Program-made: the position numbers and the translations under genes
Shown: positions 15,062 through 24,079 of the stretch, piece after piece
How the letters are laid out: the number at the start of each line of letters is the position of its first letter
Position numbering within the stretch: position 1 is the stretch's first letter
The notes under the pieces: generated by a model
Seen by the model: only the letters and a program-made list of their open reading frames with translations
The model's database searches: none
Told to the model about the DNA's origin: nothing
From: JAKVJE01 sp047722305
GTDB taxonomy: Bacteria > Actinomycetota > Actinomycetes > Actinomycetales > Microbacteriaceae
Reading direction: 5' to 3'
Length of the DNA: 25,589 bases
Assembly (NCBI GenBank): GCA_047722305.1
Contig: JBDNYM010000035.1
Coordinates: 1-25,589, forward strand

Positions 15062-16384
15062 TCAGCCAGAGAGGGCTGCCTCGGGTTCGGTGCGATACGT
15101 CGCACCGGTCGGACTCACCCACTCGAGCGTGCCGCCGCCCCGTTGTCGCACCACCCAGTCGGTCTGATGCTTCATCACGTGGTGGCGTCGGCACAGGCAG
15201 GCGAGGTTCTCTGGAGCGGTGCAGCCGCCCCACTCCCAGTTGACCGTGTGATCGATCTCGCAGTGCTCGGCCACCCGCTGGCAGCCGGGGAAGCGACAGG
15301 TGCCGTCGCGAGTGCGGATGAGCCGCCGCAGCTCGGCGGTCGGCCGGTAGACCTTGCGCCCGAGCCCGACGGCGACGCCGGTATCGGGGTCGGTCAGCAG
15401 CCGCTCCAGCCCCGCCGCCCGAGCTGCGAGGCGGCGAGCAGTACGGGCGTCGATCGGGCCGTGTCCGGCGAGCTCCGCCGGGATCGCGTCATCTCCGAGC
15501 AGCGCATCGATCGGCACCGTCACCACCACGCGCGCCCGCACGCCTCGCCCGAGCGGTGTCGCCGCGGCCGAATTCCCCGGATGCACCGGAGGACTCGCCA
15601 GGATCGCCGGCACCTCGCCCTCGATGAGGAGGTCGCGCAGCACATCCGCCTGCAGCTGCGTGAGCGTGCGAGGCTCGGAAGATTCAGCCAGCTGGTGTTG
15701 CTGCCGGTCACGCCTCCCCGCCGACTCGGCATCGCGCACCTGCATGGCGATCTGCCGCAGCCGGTCGGCGCCCGCCCGGGCGTCGACCGCGCTGAGCAGC
15801 ACGCTCAGCCACGCCATACCGTCGGGAGCGGTATCGACCGTGACCCGTCGCTCCGCCAAGGCGGCCTCGTGGCGATCGGCCTTCGCCTCGGGGTCGTGCA
15901 ATTCCCGCAGCCGTTGCGCCCGCCGCCGCAGCCGGGCCGGAGTCGCGCCACCCGCGGCGACGTGCAGCAGTTCGTCTTCGAATTGCCGCAGTTCATCGCC
16001 GGAAAGCCCGACGCTTTCATGCTCGATCACTTCAACGTGCCGCCGCGTCAGGCGCCCCTCGCGCCACGCCTCCAGGGTGCGCGGCAGCTCGCCTCGCAGC
16101 CGATGGCCGAGTTCCATGAGCCGGGTCGTCACTCGCTCGCCCAAGCCCAGGGCAACCGCGACCTCGGCGGCGGCCTCCTGCACACCCCAATACAGATCGA
16201 CATTCTGGCGGCGGGCCTCATCAAGACCGTCTTGCAGCAGCCGCCCGAGCAGCTCCGCCTGGACCGCCTCGGCGGCGCAGACCCGAGCTTGGGCCTGCAC
16301 GATGTCTGCGACCAGGGCACCGCGCCGTTCCTGGAGGCCGCGGCGTGCGGCGCCCCGGCGGTCGAGGTCTGTGCGGTGTCTCAT
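15062..16384 (-). CDS. DUF222/13E12-family HNH endonuclease
   Basis: A 440-residue member of the 13E12-repeat family, abundant and often multicopy in actinobacteria. An N-terminal helical DUF222 region (about 20-300) contains AEAVQAELLGRLLQDG, and GRLTRRHVEVIEHESVGL follows the usual wording of the family. The C-terminal HNH domain is complete: zinc cysteines C363/C368 and C396/C398, the catalytic EIDH (377-380, with His379 next to Asp378), NLACLCRRHHVMKH (393-406) and a closing beta strand. DNA cleavage is predicted from the intact HNH. The biological role of the family is not established; selfish spread or DNA repair have been suggested. The ATG at 16382-16384 was chosen because the family starts there; the frame continues upstream without family character. 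Ribosome site weak. Confidence 0.85.
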   Translation of the reverse strand: MRHRTDLDRRGAARRGLQERRGALVADIVQAQARVCAAEAVQAELLGRLLQDGLDEARRQNVDLYWGVQEAAAEVAVALGLGERVTTRLMELGHRLRGELPRTLEAWREGRLTRRHVEVIEHESVGLSGDELRQFEDELLHVAAGGATPARLRRRAQRLRELHDPEAKADRHEAALAERRVTVDTAPDGMAWLSVLLSAVDARAGADRLRQIAMQVRDAESAGRRDRQQHQLAESSEPRTLTQLQADVLRDLLIEGEVPAILASPPVHPGNSAAATPLGRGVRARVVVTVPIDALLGDDAIPAELAGHGPIDARTARRLAARAAGLERLLTDPDTGVAVGLGRKVYRPTAELRRLIRTRDGTCRFPGCQRVAEHCEIDHTVNWEWGGCTAPENLACLCRRHHVMKHQTDWVVRQRGGGTLEWVSPTGATYRTEPEAALSG

Positions 16385-16447
16385 GCCGCAATTCTGCCGG
16401 CACCCGCCGACACCTGAACGGTCAGCACAGCCATTTGGGGACATCAG

Positions 16448-16467
16448 CCACTGCTCAACAGCGGTGG
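16448..16467 (-). terminator. hairpin downstream of the icd operon
   Basis: An 8-bp stem with one G-T pair (ccactgct at 16448-16455, agcggtgg at 16460-16467) and the tetraloop caac. It lies in the 214-nt gap between the 13E12 start and the DUF6506-like stop, about 130 nt beyond that stop. It could end the icd transcript or belong to the 13E12 leader. Nothing else is evident in this gap. Confidence 0.3.
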
Positions 16468-16598
16468 AAACTGAGGGACCGGGCCGGCCAGCGGGAAGCG
16501 ACCCCGAGGATTCCCGTATCCAAACCCCCAGCGCCCAGCTACCAGCTACCGCCGCACGCTGGACCCCAAACGCGAACGCTGAATGTGCCACCCGCGCC

Positions 16599-16907
16599 CT
16601 ACTGAAACACCGCATCCCCCGACACGTTCCCGAGCCCGGGATGGCGGTCGAACCGCACCACGCCGACCGGCACCGAAGGGCCGACCGCGCGCTGCACGCG
16701 GGCCGCGCCCTCGTTGCCGAACCCGCCGCACAGCTCGATCGCCCCGACGCCGAAGTCGGCCACCAGATCGCGCGCCGCCTGCTCGGCCTGGGCGTAGTCG
16801 CGCACCCCGATCACGTGCAGGTCCACCTCGCCGGTGGGGACGGTCTGCCGATCCCGTACGGGCTCTGCGCTGGGAGACAAGAAGATGAACGCCGCGTTCA
16901 GTGCCAT
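16599..16907 (-). CDS. DUF6506-like small protein
   Basis: A 102-residue protein starting MALNAAFIFLSPSAEPV. It has an alternating strand/helix pattern with DLHVIGVRDYAQAEQAARDLV, the conserved-looking turn IELCGGFGNEGAARV (containing the only Cys) and a final VPVGVVRFDRHPGLG. This matches small actinobacterial proteins of the DUF6506 type as I remember them; function unknown. The ATG (16905-16907) comes one nucleotide after the icd stop codon (TGA-C-ATG), so it should be translated by ribosomes finishing icd. The Cys/Gly-rich turn suggests a ligand or nucleotide site, but that is a guess. The frame also happens to stay open through the corrupted icd region, giving a misleading apparent fusion; the compact start argues for a separate gene. 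Confidence 0.7.
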   Translation of the reverse strand: MALNAAFIFLSPSAEPVRDRQTVPTGEVDLHVIGVRDYAQAEQAARDLVADFGVGAIELCGGFGNEGAARVQRAVGPSVPVGVVRFDRHPGLGNVSGDAVFQ

Positions 16908-16908
16908 G

Positions 16909-17154
16909 TCACGCCTCCCCCGCGAACTCATCCAGGTCGCGCGTGGACGTCGCCGACGGCCGCATGGCCGCGTCCACGCGCTCCGGGTCGGGCCAGTAGT
17001 AGCCGCCGAGCTCGACCGGGCTCCCCTGCACGCCCGCCAGCTCGCCCAGGATCGCCCCCTCGTCCTCGGCCAGCCGCTCGGCCAGCGGCGCGAACCGCCC
17101 CGCCAGCTCGGCGTCCTCGGTCTGCGCCGCGAGCGCCTCGGCCCATTCGCGCGC
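16909..17154 (-). CDS. icd: monomeric NADP-isocitrate dehydrogenase, C-terminal part
   Basis: The last 81 residues of the monomeric IDH: REWAEALAAQTEDAELAGRFAPLAERLAEDEG, then GELAGVQGSPVELGGYYWPD and the closing AAMRPSATSTRDLDEF. These are the standard family C-terminal blocks. The frame differs from that of the main part (17358-19322) because 17155-17357 is corrupted. The stop is TGA at 16909-16911. Confidence 0.85.
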   Translation of the reverse strand, partial: AREWAEALAAQTEDAELAGRFAPLAERLAEDEGAILGELAGVQGSPVELGGYYWPDPERVDAAMRPSATSTRDLDEFAGEA

Positions 17155-17357
17155 CCCCCCGGGCTGGGGGGGGGGGGCGGGGGGGTGGGGGGCCCGGGGG
17201 GGGGGGGGGGGGGGGGGGGCGCGGGCCGCGCCCGGGGGGGGGGGGGGCGGCCCGGGGCGCCCNNNNNNNNNNGCGCCAACCCCCCCCCCCGCGGGGCGCC
17301 CGGGGGCTGCCCGCGTAGCGCCGGGGCCCTTGGCCCCCCCCCCAAGAACGGGGGGGC
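17155..17357. other. assembly gap (10 N) with low-complexity junk flanks
   Basis: Ten N at 17263-17272. The left flank (17155-17262) is mostly long G runs and the right flank (17273-17357) has C and G runs. The IDH protein reads well to VGEPDDR on one side and resumes at REWAEAL on the other. In the family only about ten residues (of the GSHFYLALYWA type) separate these points, so some 200 nt of junk stands in place of about 30 nt. Confidence 0.85.
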
Positions 17358-19322
<1,965 letters not shown>

Positions 19323-19345
19323 GCGGACCTCGGCCCTCGGGGACA

Positions 19346-19366
19346 CGCCCGGGCGCCCACCGGGCG
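19346..19366 (-). terminator. GC hairpin between hflX and icd
   Basis: Stem cgcccg (19346-19351) and cgggcg (19361-19366) with a 9-nt loop in the 47-nt spacer after the hflX stop. It may attenuate readthrough into icd. No T-run. Confidence 0.3.
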
Positions 19367-19369
19367 GGC

Positions 19370-20923
19370 TCAGGCGACCGCGGACTCGCGGAGCGCTGCG
19401 GCCAGCCCCTCCGGGACCAGGGCTTGGATGTGCGTACCCGTCTCAGTGTACGTACTCGCCAGGATCTGTCCGGTTTCGTGCACCTGCGAGACGAGTTCGC
19501 CGCGATCGAACGGGATCACCACGTCCACGCGCTCGCCCGGGCTGGGCAGCGCCGCTTCGACCCGGGCGCGCAGCTCGTCGAGCCCCTCGCCGGTGCGGGC
19601 GCTGACGAACACGGCGCGGGGCTCGGAGCCGCGCAGCACCAGCCGGGTCTCGTCGTCGATCAGGTCGCACTTGTTGAACACGACGATCTCGGGCAGCCCG
19701 GCCGCACCGATATCGCGCAGCACCTGCCGGACGGTGTCGATCTGGGCCACCGGGTCGGGGTGGCTGCCGTCGACCACGTGGACGACCACGTCGGCATCCG
19801 CGGTCTCCTCCAGCGTGGAGCGGAAGGCCTCCAGCAGCTGATGGGGCAGGTCGGCGACGAACCCGACCGTGTCGGTGAACGTGTACTGCCGGCCCTGCGC
19901 AGTGACCGCCTGGCGCACAGTGGCGTCGAGGGTGGCGAACAGCGCGTTCTCGACCAGCACGTCGGAGCCGGTCAGGCGGTTGAGCAGCGACGACTTGCCG
20001 GCGTTGGTGTAGCCGGCGATGGCGACGGCGGGCACCCCGTGGCGGTGCCGGTTGGCGCGCTTGGCCTCGCGGGCGGGCTTCATCGCCTTGATCTGCTTGC
20101 GCAGCCGGGCGATGCGGCCGTGGATGTAGCGCCGGTCGGTCTCGATCTTGGTCTCGCCGGGGCCGCGCGAGCCGATGCCCTCGCCGGACGCGGCCCGTCC
20201 ACCGGCCTGGCGGCTCAGGGTGTCGCCCCAGCCGCGCAGGCGGGGCAGCAGGTATTGCAGCTGGGCGAGCTCGACCTGGGCCTTGCCCTCCCGGCTCTTG
20301 GCGTGCTGGGCGAAGATGTCGAGGATGAGCGCGGTGCGGTCGACCACCTTGACCTTGACGATGTCCTCCAGGCCGCGGCGCTGGCTGGGGGCCAGCTCGG
20401 TGTCGGCGATGACGGTGTCGGCGCCGGCCTCGGCGACGATGCGGTGCAGCTCGTCGGCCTTGCCCCGGCCCAGGAACGTGCCCGGGTCGGGATTGGGGCG
20501 CCGCTGCAGCAGCCCGTCGAGCACCACCGAGCCGGCGGTCTCGGCCAGAGCCGCGAGCTCGGCCAGCGAGTTCTCGGCGGCCTGGCGGTCGCCGTCAGCG
20601 TAGATGCCGATCAGCACCACCCGCTCGAGGCGCAGGCGGCGGTACTCGACCTCGGTGACGTCCTCGAGCTCGGTGGACAGTCCCGGCACCCGCTGCAGGG
20701 CGGCCCGCTCGGCCACCTCTTCGGCGCCGCCGAGATCGGCCAGCCCGCGCGTCTGCAGCGCCTGGGCCTCGGTGAGGAGCTGCTCGGCCGAGTGCTCGCC
20801 TTCGGGGTGCGGCCGATCGGGATGGACGCGATGATCCGGATGGGAGACGCGGGTTTCGTCTTGGTGCTGGTGCTCCCGCCGCTCGATGCGGTCGAGGGTG
20901 CGCTCCAGGTGATGCTGGGTCAC
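19370..20923 (-). CDS. hflX: HflX GTPase
   Basis: A 517-residue HflX, a ribosome-binding GTPase that splits stalled or heat-damaged 70S ribosomes. The start is the GTG at 20921-20923, with GAAGGAG 4 nt upstream. Residues 80-260 are the HflX N-domain: EVEYRRLRLERVVLIGIY, then NPDPGTFLGRGKADEL and the Gly-rich GIGSRGPGETKIETDRR loop. The G-domain has Walker A GYTNAGKS (304-311), switch DTVGF (351-355), NKCD (417-420) and SARTG (441-445). The first 45 residues are an unusual extension with nine His and many Asp/Glu/Arg. The gene is divergent from the RsmC-like methyltransferase, with a 45-nt spacer. hflX beside the miaB-miaA-dapF block is the normal actinobacterial arrangement. Confidence 0.95.
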   Translation of the reverse strand: MTQHHLERTLDRIERREHQHQDETRVSHPDHRVHPDRPHPEGEHSAEQLLTEAQALQTRGLADLGGAEEVAERAALQRVPGLSTELEDVTEVEYRRLRLERVVLIGIYADGDRQAAENSLAELAALAETAGSVVLDGLLQRRPNPDPGTFLGRGKADELHRIVAEAGADTVIADTELAPSQRRGLEDIVKVKVVDRTALILDIFAQHAKSREGKAQVELAQLQYLLPRLRGWGDTLSRQAGGRAASGEGIGSRGPGETKIETDRRYIHGRIARLRKQIKAMKPAREAKRANRHRHGVPAVAIAGYTNAGKSSLLNRLTGSDVLVENALFATLDATVRQAVTAQGRQYTFTDTVGFVADLPHQLLEAFRSTLEETADADVVVHVVDGSHPDPVAQIDTVRQVLRDIGAAGLPEIVVFNKCDLIDDETRLVLRGSEPRAVFVSARTGEGLDELRARVEAALPSPGERVDVVIPFDRGELVSQVHETGQILASTYTETGTHIQALVPEGLAAALRESAVA

Positions 20924-20955
20924 TGAACTCCTTCTGCGCCGGTTGACGGCGCTTT

Positions 20956-20961
20956 TAGGAT
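20956..20961 (+). promoter_or_regulatory. -10 box placed for a leaderless transcript
   Basis: TAGGAT fits the actinobacterial TANNNT -10 and ends 7 nt before the GTG at 20969. No Shine-Dalgarno sequence exists upstream of that GTG. This spacing is what leaderless mRNAs show, where the start codon is at or next to the transcript end. No clear -35 is present; the TTGACG at 20943-20948 is too close. Confidence 0.4.
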
Positions 20962-20968
20962 AGAACGC

Positions 20969-21571
20969 GTGGCAGCCGATCAGTATTTCACCGTCGAGCC
21001 CGGCAGCGAGGCGCACTGGCGCCCGCTGCCGGTCACCCTGGCCGGGCACCATCTCGACCTGGCCACCGCGTCCGGCATCTTCGCGCCCGACGCGCTGGAC
21101 CGCGGCACCCGCGTGCTGCTCGACGCCGTGCCCGAGCCTCCCGCCGACGGCACCTTCCTCGATCTCGGCTGCGGCTGGGGCCCCATCGCCCTGACCCTGG
21201 CGCTGCGCTCCCCCGCGGCCCGGGTCATCGCCGTCGAGGTGAACGAACGGGCCCGCGAGGCGTGCCGCCGGAACGCGCAGGCCGCGGGATGCGGCAACGT
21301 GACCGTGCACGCACCAGCGGAGGTGCCGCCGGACACGCGCTTCGATCTGATCTGGTCCAACCCGCCCATCCGCATCGGCAAGGCGGCGCTGCACGAGCTG
21401 CTGGCGACCTGGCTCGACCGGCTGGCCCCGGCCGGCGAGGCCTGGCTGGTGGTCGGCAAGCAGCTGGGCGCCGACTCGCTGCAGAAGTGGCTGGATGCCC
21501 GCCCCGGGTTCGCCGCCGAGCGGGTCAGCACCGCCAAGGGGTTCCGGGTATTACTGGTCCAGCGCCGATAG
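20969..21571 (+). CDS. class I SAM-dependent methyltransferase, RsmC-like
   Basis: A 200-residue protein matching the catalytic (C-terminal) domain of RsmC/RlmG-type rRNA guanine-N2 methyltransferases. Family landmarks are the opening YFTVEPGSEAHWRPLPVTLAGHHLDLATASGIFA, the SAM site LDLGCGWGP (64-72), acidic motif AVEVNERA (88-95) and the catalytic SNPPI (130-134). The N-terminal non-catalytic domain of E. coli RsmC is absent, as in many short Gram-positive and actinobacterial homologues, so the exact target is uncertain. The GTG start at 20969 has no ribosome site but a well-placed -10, suggesting leaderless translation. The 3' end overlaps the convergent acetyltransferase gene by 21 nt. Confidence 0.85.
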   Translation: MAADQYFTVEPGSEAHWRPLPVTLAGHHLDLATASGIFAPDALDRGTRVLLDAVPEPPADGTFLDLGCGWGPIALTLALRSPAARVIAVEVNERAREACRRNAQAAGCGNVTVHAPAEVPPDTRFDLIWSNPPIRIGKAALHELLATWLDRLAPAGEAWLVVGKQLGADSLQKWLDARPGFAAERVSTAKGFRVLLVQRR

Positions 21572-22096
21572 CCGCATCGGCAGGTGCGGGATGCCGTCCT
21601 CGACGTACATGGGGCCATTGACCGCGAACCCGAACCGCTCGTACCAGCGGTGCGCCACCAGCTGGGCGCCGAGCACCAGGTCCACGTCGGGGTGGGCGGC
21701 CACCACCGCCGCGAACACCGCCGTCGCGGCCATCGTGCCGCGGGCCCAGCCGGCGGCGACCACCCGCCCGATGGTCAAGGAGCCGTCCGGCTCGGGCAGG
21801 GTGCGGATCGACGCCGCGATGCGGCCGTCCGCGGTGCTCGCCCACCACCATTCGGCGCCCGGCTCCAGGTCGCGGCCGTCCAGCTCGGGATACGGGCACT
21901 GCTGCTGCACCACGAACACGTCCACCCGCAGGCGCAGGATGCCGTACACGGTCGGGAAGGCGACGTCGCGGGGCGCCGCGTGCTCGATCAGGCCGCCCGC
22001 CGCCGTCCACCGGGCCGCCAGGGCCGCCGCGTCCACGGCCTGCTCGCTCACGCTGTGCCCACTCACGCTGTGCTCGCCCATCCTCTGCTCGCTCAT
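21551..22096 (-). CDS. ElaA-like GNAT N-acetyltransferase
   Basis: A 181-residue GNAT protein. The ElaA signature is clear: LRLRVDVFVVQQQCPYPELDGRDL (about 55-78), then WWWAS, IGRVVAAGWARGTMAA (acetyl-CoA binding, motif A) and HRWYERFGFAVNGPMYVEDGIPHLPM (motif B and the ElaA tail). Acetyl-CoA-dependent acetylation is expected; the acceptor is unknown. The ATG at 22094-22096 overlaps the dapF stop by 4 nt (ATGA), so it is the last gene of the miaB-miaA-dapF unit. The first 20 residues are four degenerate pentapeptide repeats, described separately. The gene may begin at any of four in-frame start codons there. The tail overlaps the RsmC-like gene by 21 nt. Confidence 0.85.
   Translation of the reverse strand: MSEQRMGEHSVSGHSVSEQAVDAAALAARWTAAGGLIEHAAPRDVAFPTVYGILRLRVDVFVVQQQCPYPELDGRDLEPGAEWWWASTADGRIAASIRTLPEPDGSLTIGRVVAAGWARGTMAATAVFAAVVAAHPDVDLVLGAQLVAHRWYERFGFAVNGPMYVEDGIPHLPMRLSALDQ
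22037..22096 (-). repeat. four degenerate 15-bp tandem repeats at the GNAT gene start
   Basis: Four 15-nt units encode MSEQR, MGEHS, VSGHS and VSEQA. Each unit starts with a possible start codon (ATG at 22096, ATG at 22081, GTG at 22066, GTG at 22051, minus strand). The two middle units share actcacgctgtg-like sequence almost exactly. Gain or loss of a unit would keep the frame. Confidence 0.6.
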
Positions 22097-22986
22097 GCGG
22101 CCGGCAGGTCGATCTCGCCGGTGAAGACGATCTGCGCCGGCCCCGACAGCGCCACGCGCTCCGCGGCGCCGTTCTCACTGAACACGCGCACCCCCAGGGT
22201 GCCGCCCGGGACGTCCACCAGCCAGTGGTCCGGCGCCGTCTCGCCATTGCCGAGGCGCTCGGCGCGGGCCGCGAGCGCCGTCGCCACCACCCCGGTGCCG
22301 CACGACATGGTCTCGCCCACGCCCCGCTCGAAGACGCGCATGCGCAGCCGGGGCGCCCCATCCTCGGACTCCCCCTCGACGGGCACGTAGAACTCGACGT
22401 TCGAGCCGCCCTCGGGCGGCGGGAACAGCACCGGGGGCTCGACCAGATCGAGGTACTTGAGCCGGTACTCGGTGTCGAGGCGCACCACCTGGTGCGGGTT
22501 GCCCACGTCGATGCCGGTGCCGACGCGGCGCTCCTTCGAGTCGGCGGTGCGCACGGTGCGGCGGGGAGCCTCCCGCCACCGCCCCATGTCCACCACGTAG
22601 CCGTTGGGGGTGCGGGCCACCGTCTTGACGCCCGCCCGCGTGGCGATGTGCAGGACGCCGCCGGCCGGCAGCGCCGCGAGCCCGGTGGTGGTGAGGTACT
22701 CCGCGAACACGCGGATGCCGTTGCCGCACATCTCGGCCACCGAGCCGTCCGCGTTGCGGTAGTCCATGAACCACTCGGCGGCCGGGTCGGCCTCCAGCAT
22801 CGACGCCGCCTCGTCCACGCGCTCCGAGCGCACCACCCGGATCAGCCCGTCGGCGCCGATGCTGCGGTGCCGGTCGCACCAGGCCGCCACCGTCTCCGGA
22901 GACAGGTCGAGGTGCCCCTGCGGGTCGCTGACCAGGATGAAATCGTTGCCGGTGCCGTGGCCCTTGGCGAATCGCACGCGCGTCAT
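22093..22986 (-). CDS. dapF: diaminopimelate epimerase
   Basis: A 297-residue DapF (EC 5.1.1.7), which interconverts LL- and meso-diaminopimelate for peptidoglycan and lysine synthesis in the cytoplasm. Family marks are FAKGHGTGNDFILV (6-19), IGADGLIRV, and the two catalytic cysteines in AEMCGNGIRVF (Cys87) and ETMSCGTGVVAT (Cys229). GNPHQVV (162-169) lines the substrate pocket. The ATG at 22984-22986 has no Shine-Dalgarno sequence, but a TATCAT box ends 6 nt upstream, so a leaderless transcript is likely in addition to readthrough from miaA, whose stop lies 22 nt upstream. The gene is coupled to the GNAT gene by a 4-nt overlap. Confidence 0.97.
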   Translation of the reverse strand: MTRVRFAKGHGTGNDFILVSDPQGHLDLSPETVAAWCDRHRSIGADGLIRVVRSERVDEAASMLEADPAAEWFMDYRNADGSVAEMCGNGIRVFAEYLTTTGLAALPAGGVLHIATRAGVKTVARTPNGYVVDMGRWREAPRRTVRTADSKERRVGTGIDVGNPHQVVRLDTEYRLKYLDLVEPPVLFPPPEGGSNVEFYVPVEGESEDGAPRLRMRVFERGVGETMSCGTGVVATALAARAERLGNGETAPDHWLVDVPGGTLGVRVFSENGAAERVALSGPAQIVFTGEIDLPAA

Positions 22987-22992
22987 GCAGCC

Positions 22993-22998
22993 ATGATA
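22993..22998 (-). promoter_or_regulatory. -10 box for a leaderless dapF transcript
   Basis: On the minus strand TATCAT is followed by GGCTGC and then the dapF ATG, so the hexamer ends 6 nt before the start codon. The same order (TATCGT, GGCCGC, ATG) precedes miaB. The expected -35 position falls on the palindrome at 23013-23026. Confidence 0.45.
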
Positions 22999-23008
22999 CG
23001 AGGGCGGC

Positions 23009-24079
23009 TCAGTTCAGGCGCCTGAAGATGGCATCGAACGCACCGCCCGCCTCCTCGTCCTCCCAGCGGGCCCGGCGCCGGTGCAGCGAGCCGGTGGTCT
23101 GCATGACCAGGTCGGCGATGACCGTGGCGGCCAGCGCCTTGCCCGAGTCGGGGGCGATCCCGTCGGCATCGAGCACGGTGGCGTCGTCGTAGCGGCGGAA
23201 CCAGGTGCGCTGCCGCTTCGCCAGCCGCACGGTCGCCGCGGCGATCTCGTCCACGGCCTGCGCCGCAGTCAACTTGCCGTCGAGGAATTCGATCGCCTGC
23301 GCGTATCCGATGGCCCGCCCGGCCGTGGGGCCGCCGCGCAGGCCCGCAGCCAGCAACCGGTCGGTCTCGCCGGCCAGCCCGGACGCCCACATGTGCTCCG
23401 CCCGCTCGTGGATGCGCTGCGCCAGGGCCTCCCGGTCGAGTGCGTCGATGACGATCATCTGGTATGGGCGCCACGGGAGGGGCGGGGCGGGCAGGCGGAC
23501 CTGCGGCGCGTGCCCGGTGAGCTCCAGCACCTCGACGGCGCGCACCAGCCGGCGGTCGTCGGCGTCGGCGAGGCGCGCGGCAGCCTCCGGATCCGCCTCC
23601 CGCAGCCGGTCGAGCAGCGGCTCGGCGCCGTGCTCGGCGAGTTCGGCCTGCAGCCGTTCCCGCACGTCCGGGTCGCTGCCCGGAAAGTCGAGTTCGTGGA
23701 TGACCGCCTCGATGTACAGCCCGGAGCCCCCCACCAGCAGGGGCACCACCCCGCGGCGCTGCAACTGCATGATCGCGGCGCGCGCGGCGGTCTGGTAGTC
23801 GGCGACCGAGGCCCGCTCGGTGACGTCCAGCCGATCGAACAGGTAGTGCGGCACGTCGCGGCGCTCCGCGACCGGAGTCTTGGCCGTGCCCACATCCATG
23901 CCGCGGTACAGCTGCATCGCATCCGCGTTGACGATCGCCGCCTCCACCCCGGCATCCATGAGGGCCACGGCCGTGTCGAGGGCCAGGCCGGTCTTGCCGG
24001 TGGCCGTGGGGCCGCCCAGCACGATCAGCGGCGGATGCCACTGGCCCGCGCCGTGGTCGGGCAGCAGGACGCCGCTCAT
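23009..24079 (-). CDS. miaA: tRNA dimethylallyltransferase
   Basis: A 356-residue MiaA (EC 2.5.1.75), which adds a dimethylallyl group to A37 of tRNAs reading UNN codons, the substrate step for MiaB. The P-loop is GPTATGKT (23-30), followed by NADAMQLYRGMDVGTAK (substrate binding), VGGSGLYIEAVI, and the later RAIGYAQAIEFLDG and ATVRLAKRQRTWFRR blocks. It is longer than E. coli MiaA (316); the extra residues are the first 15 or so and a charged tail after VIADLV (QTTGSLHRRRARWEDEEAGG...). The ATG at 24077-24079 overlaps the miaB stop by 4 nt, so the two tRNA-modification genes are translationally coupled. Confidence 0.96.
   Translation of the reverse strand: MSGVLLPDHGAGQWHPPLIVLGGPTATGKTGLALDTAVALMDAGVEAAIVNADAMQLYRGMDVGTAKTPVAERRDVPHYLFDRLDVTERASVADYQTAARAAIMQLQRRGVVPLLVGGSGLYIEAVIHELDFPGSDPDVRERLQAELAEHGAEPLLDRLREADPEAAARLADADDRRLVRAVEVLELTGHAPQVRLPAPPLPWRPYQMIVIDALDREALAQRIHERAEHMWASGLAGETDRLLAAGLRGGPTAGRAIGYAQAIEFLDGKLTAAQAVDEIAAATVRLAKRQRTWFRRYDDATVLDADGIAPDSGKALAATVIADLVMQTTGSLHRRRARWEDEEAGGAFDAIFRRLN
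23013..23026. repeat. 14-bp perfect palindrome at the miaA 3' end
   Basis: TTCAGGCGCCTGAA reads the same on both strands. It covers the last miaA sense codons (for FRRL and part of N) just before its stop, and it falls where the -35 of the dapF promoter would be. It may be an operator or a chance result of the codons. Confidence 0.35.

Noticed and set aside
14809..15105. A 98-codon minus-strand frame between the exported nuclease and the 13E12 gene
   Set aside because: It has no recognisable motif or ribosome site, its stop lies inside the hairpin at 14790-14820, and its composition is basic and Pro-rich like other antisense frames.
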